Notes under the pieces: model-generated
Databases searched by the model: none
What the model saw: only the letters and a program-made list of their open reading frames with translations
Told to the model about the DNA's origin: nothing
Translations under genes and position numbers: made by a program
Source: Oscillospiraceae bacterium
GTDB lineage: Bacteria > Bacillota > Clostridia > Oscillospirales > Oscillospiraceae
Assembly: GCA_016296235.1 (NCBI GenBank)
Contig: JAEDJR010000112.1
Location: forward strand, 1-6,322
Reading direction: 5' to 3'
DNA length: 6,322 nucleotides
In this document: positions 5,766 to 6,322 of the stretch, piece after piece
Numbering within the stretch: the stretch's first letter is position 1
Layout of the letters: every line of letters starts with the position of its first letter

Positions 5766-6128
5766 ATGGCCATTCACGAATCCGCAGAGGACTATCTGGA
5801 AACCATTCTGAAGCTGCGGGAGCAGCAGGGGCAGGTGCGCTCCATCGATATTGTGACGGAAAAGGGCTTCTCCAAGCCCAGCGTCTCCGTGGCCATGAAG
5901 AAGCTGCGGGAGAGCGGCCATGTGGAGATGGACGACAGCGGTCTGCTGACCCTGACACCCCAGGGCGAGGCCATCGCCCAGCGGATCTACGAGCGCCACC
6001 GGGTTCTGACCGGCATTCTGACCTCCCTGGGGGTGGATCCGGAGACCGCCGCCGCGGAGGCCTGCAAAATCGAGCACGATATCTCTCCCGGCACCTTTGA
6101 AAAGCTGCGGGCGCACTTTAATTTCTGA
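5766..6128 (+). CDS. DtxR/MntR-family metal-dependent transcriptional regulator
   Basis: This family binds Mn(II) or Fe(II) and then represses metal-uptake or related genes. The 120-residue product has an N-terminal winged helix-turn-helix (about 5-66, recognition helix near SKPSVSVAMKKL at 36-47) and the metal-binding/dimerisation domain (about 67-120). Like MntR, it lacks the SH3-like domain of DtxR. Candidate metal ligands, by alignment from memory to MntR and DtxR, are Asp9 and Glu12, His78, Cys100, Glu103 and His104. Asp9 is MntR-like, whereas Cys100 is DtxR/IdeR-like, so metal preference cannot be read off. The start is the ATG at 5766, 8 bases after GGGAGG; an in-frame GTG at 5757 overlaps that site. 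It has its own promoter and is divergent from prs. No metal transporter is visible, so the target is unknown. Confidence 0.92.
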   Translation: MAIHESAEDYLETILKLREQQGQVRSIDIVTEKGFSKPSVSVAMKKLRESGHVEMDDSGLLTLTPQGEAIAQRIYERHRVLTGILTSLGVDPETAAAEACKIEHDISPGTFEKLRAHFNF

Positions 6129-6151
6129 TTGACATTCTCAATTTAAAGTGC
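6113..6151. repeat. Inverted repeat straddling the leader promoter -35
   Basis: GCACTTTAA (6113-6121) and TTAAAGTGC (6143-6151) are perfect 9-bp inverted copies, extendable to 11 of 12 bases. The loop of about 15 bases contains the TTGACA -35 box. The left arm lies in the last codons of the regulator gene, and the right arm ends one base before the -10 hexamer. It may be an operator over the leader promoter or a weak hairpin ending the regulator transcript. Confidence 0.5.
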
Positions 6152-6157
6152 TATTCT
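6129..6157 (+). promoter_or_regulatory. Promoter of the Phe/Tyr leader transcript
   Basis: A perfect TTGACA (6129-6134) begins on the base after the upstream stop codon. After a 17-base spacer comes TATTCT (6152-6157), preceded by TGC, an extended -10. The transcript would start near 6164, about 25 bases before the leader peptide. Confidence 0.85.
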
Positions 6158-6188
6158 ATCAGTAATCTCAAGATGAGGAGGATCCCTC

Positions 6189-6245
6189 ATGATCCGCACC
6201 GCTTCCTTTTATTATGTATCCTTTTCCTTTTACTTTCGCCATTGA
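6189..6245 (+). CDS. Phe/Tyr-rich attenuator leader peptide
   Basis: An 18-codon frame reads MIRTASFYYVSFSFYFRH and stops at TGA 6243-6245. Seven of 18 residues are Phe (4) or Tyr (3), all within codons 7-16. An AGGAGG (6176-6181) lies 7 bases before the ATG, so strong initiation is expected. The Phe/Tyr codons run into the first arm of the pause hairpin, as in the trp and phe leaders of enteric bacteria. The peptide itself probably has no function; its translation senses charged tRNA-Phe and tRNA-Tyr. The regulated gene lies beyond the right edge. Three Ser codons (TCC) are also present, but they are less clustered. Confidence 0.85.
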   Translation: MIRTASFYYVSFSFYFRH

Positions 6246-6322
6246 GAGTAGAAGTGATTTGTGATGCGCGGAAACGGGTAGCCCAGTAGTTTCAGGCCGG
6301 CACAGAATCACTTCTGTGCCGG
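6227..6322 (+). promoter_or_regulatory. Ribosome-mediated attenuator, segments 1-4
   Basis: Three exclusive pairings are visible. In 1:2 (pause), 6227-6237 CTTTTACTTTC pairs with 6244-6254 GAGAGTAGAAG: 11 pairs, two of them G-U, with a 6-base loop. In 2:3 (antiterminator), 6250-6263 AGAAGTGATTTGTG pairs with 6301-6315: 14 pairs with G6305 bulged. In 3:4 (terminator), 6297-6307 pairs with 6312-6322. Segment 1 holds the last Phe and Tyr codons. A stalled ribosome would mask it, free segment 2 for segment 3, and allow read-through. A ribosome reaching the stop codon would mask segment 2 and permit termination. A further hairpin, GAAACGGG...CCC...GTTTC (6271-6293), sits inside the 2:3 loop. Confidence 0.85.
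6297..6322 (+). terminator. Attenuator terminator hairpin (U-tract beyond window)
   Basis: CCGGCACAGAA and TTCTGTGCCGG form a perfect 11-bp stem with loop TCAC. The right arm ends at the last base of the window, so the expected U-run cannot be seen. G6295-G6296 could extend the stem if CC follows. Confidence 0.8.

Noticed and set aside
4437..6116. 559-codon reverse-strand frame extending prs upstream
   Set aside because: The extra N-terminal part runs through the promoter region and antisense to the DtxR/MntR-type gene. Prs proteins begin at the MISHGKD start at 5390.
6164..6322. T-box riboswitch
   Set aside because: The conserved T-box sequence (AGGGTGGNACCGCG type) and specifier-loop layout are not seen. 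The translated Phe/Tyr peptide and four-segment pairing explain the region better.

Overview
The window looks like chromosome of a GC-rich member of the Clostridia, most like the Oscillospiraceae (Flavonifractor/Oscillibacter type). The reasons are the high GC of the coding regions, strong AGGAGG ribosome binding sites, sigma-A-type promoters, the prs-pth-mfd gene order known from Firmicutes, and protein sequences of clostridial flavour. This placement is inferred from sequence character, not from a search.

The left and centre (1-5390) are transcribed leftward. From upstream to downstream they hold prs (PRPP synthase, 5390-4437), pth (peptidyl-tRNA hydrolase, 4434-3844, two bases after prs), a small DUF559/Vsr-like endonuclease-domain gene (3548-3165), and mfd (transcription-repair coupling factor, from 2971 off the left edge, 990 residues visible). 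In Bacillus, pth and mfd lie close together in the same order. Here they are separated by about 870 bp made of compound palindromic repeats: two full copies of about 145 bp, two single-palindrome units, and the DUF559 gene between them. A 28-bp exact direct repeat brackets the DUF559 segment, and one palindromic unit supplies the protein's last nine codons and its stop. This looks like a small repeat-plus-nuclease cassette inserted into a housekeeping operon.

A 375-bp divergent intergenic region (5391-5765) carries a leftward prs promoter, two short palindromes, two abutting DnaA-box-like sequences, and a rightward TTGACA/TATAAT promoter.

The right side (5766-6322) is transcribed rightward. 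A 120-residue DtxR/MntR-family metalloregulator ends at 6128. The next base begins a TTGACA-17-TATTCT promoter, followed by a strong ribosome binding site and an 18-codon leader peptide with 4 Phe and 3 Tyr codons. After it come RNA segments that can form the three mutually exclusive hairpins of a classic trp/phe-type attenuator: pause, antiterminator and terminator. The terminator stem reaches the last base of the window. The controlled gene lies outside and is probably for aromatic amino acid biosynthesis. The attenuator and the DUF559/palindrome cassette are the two most interesting items.
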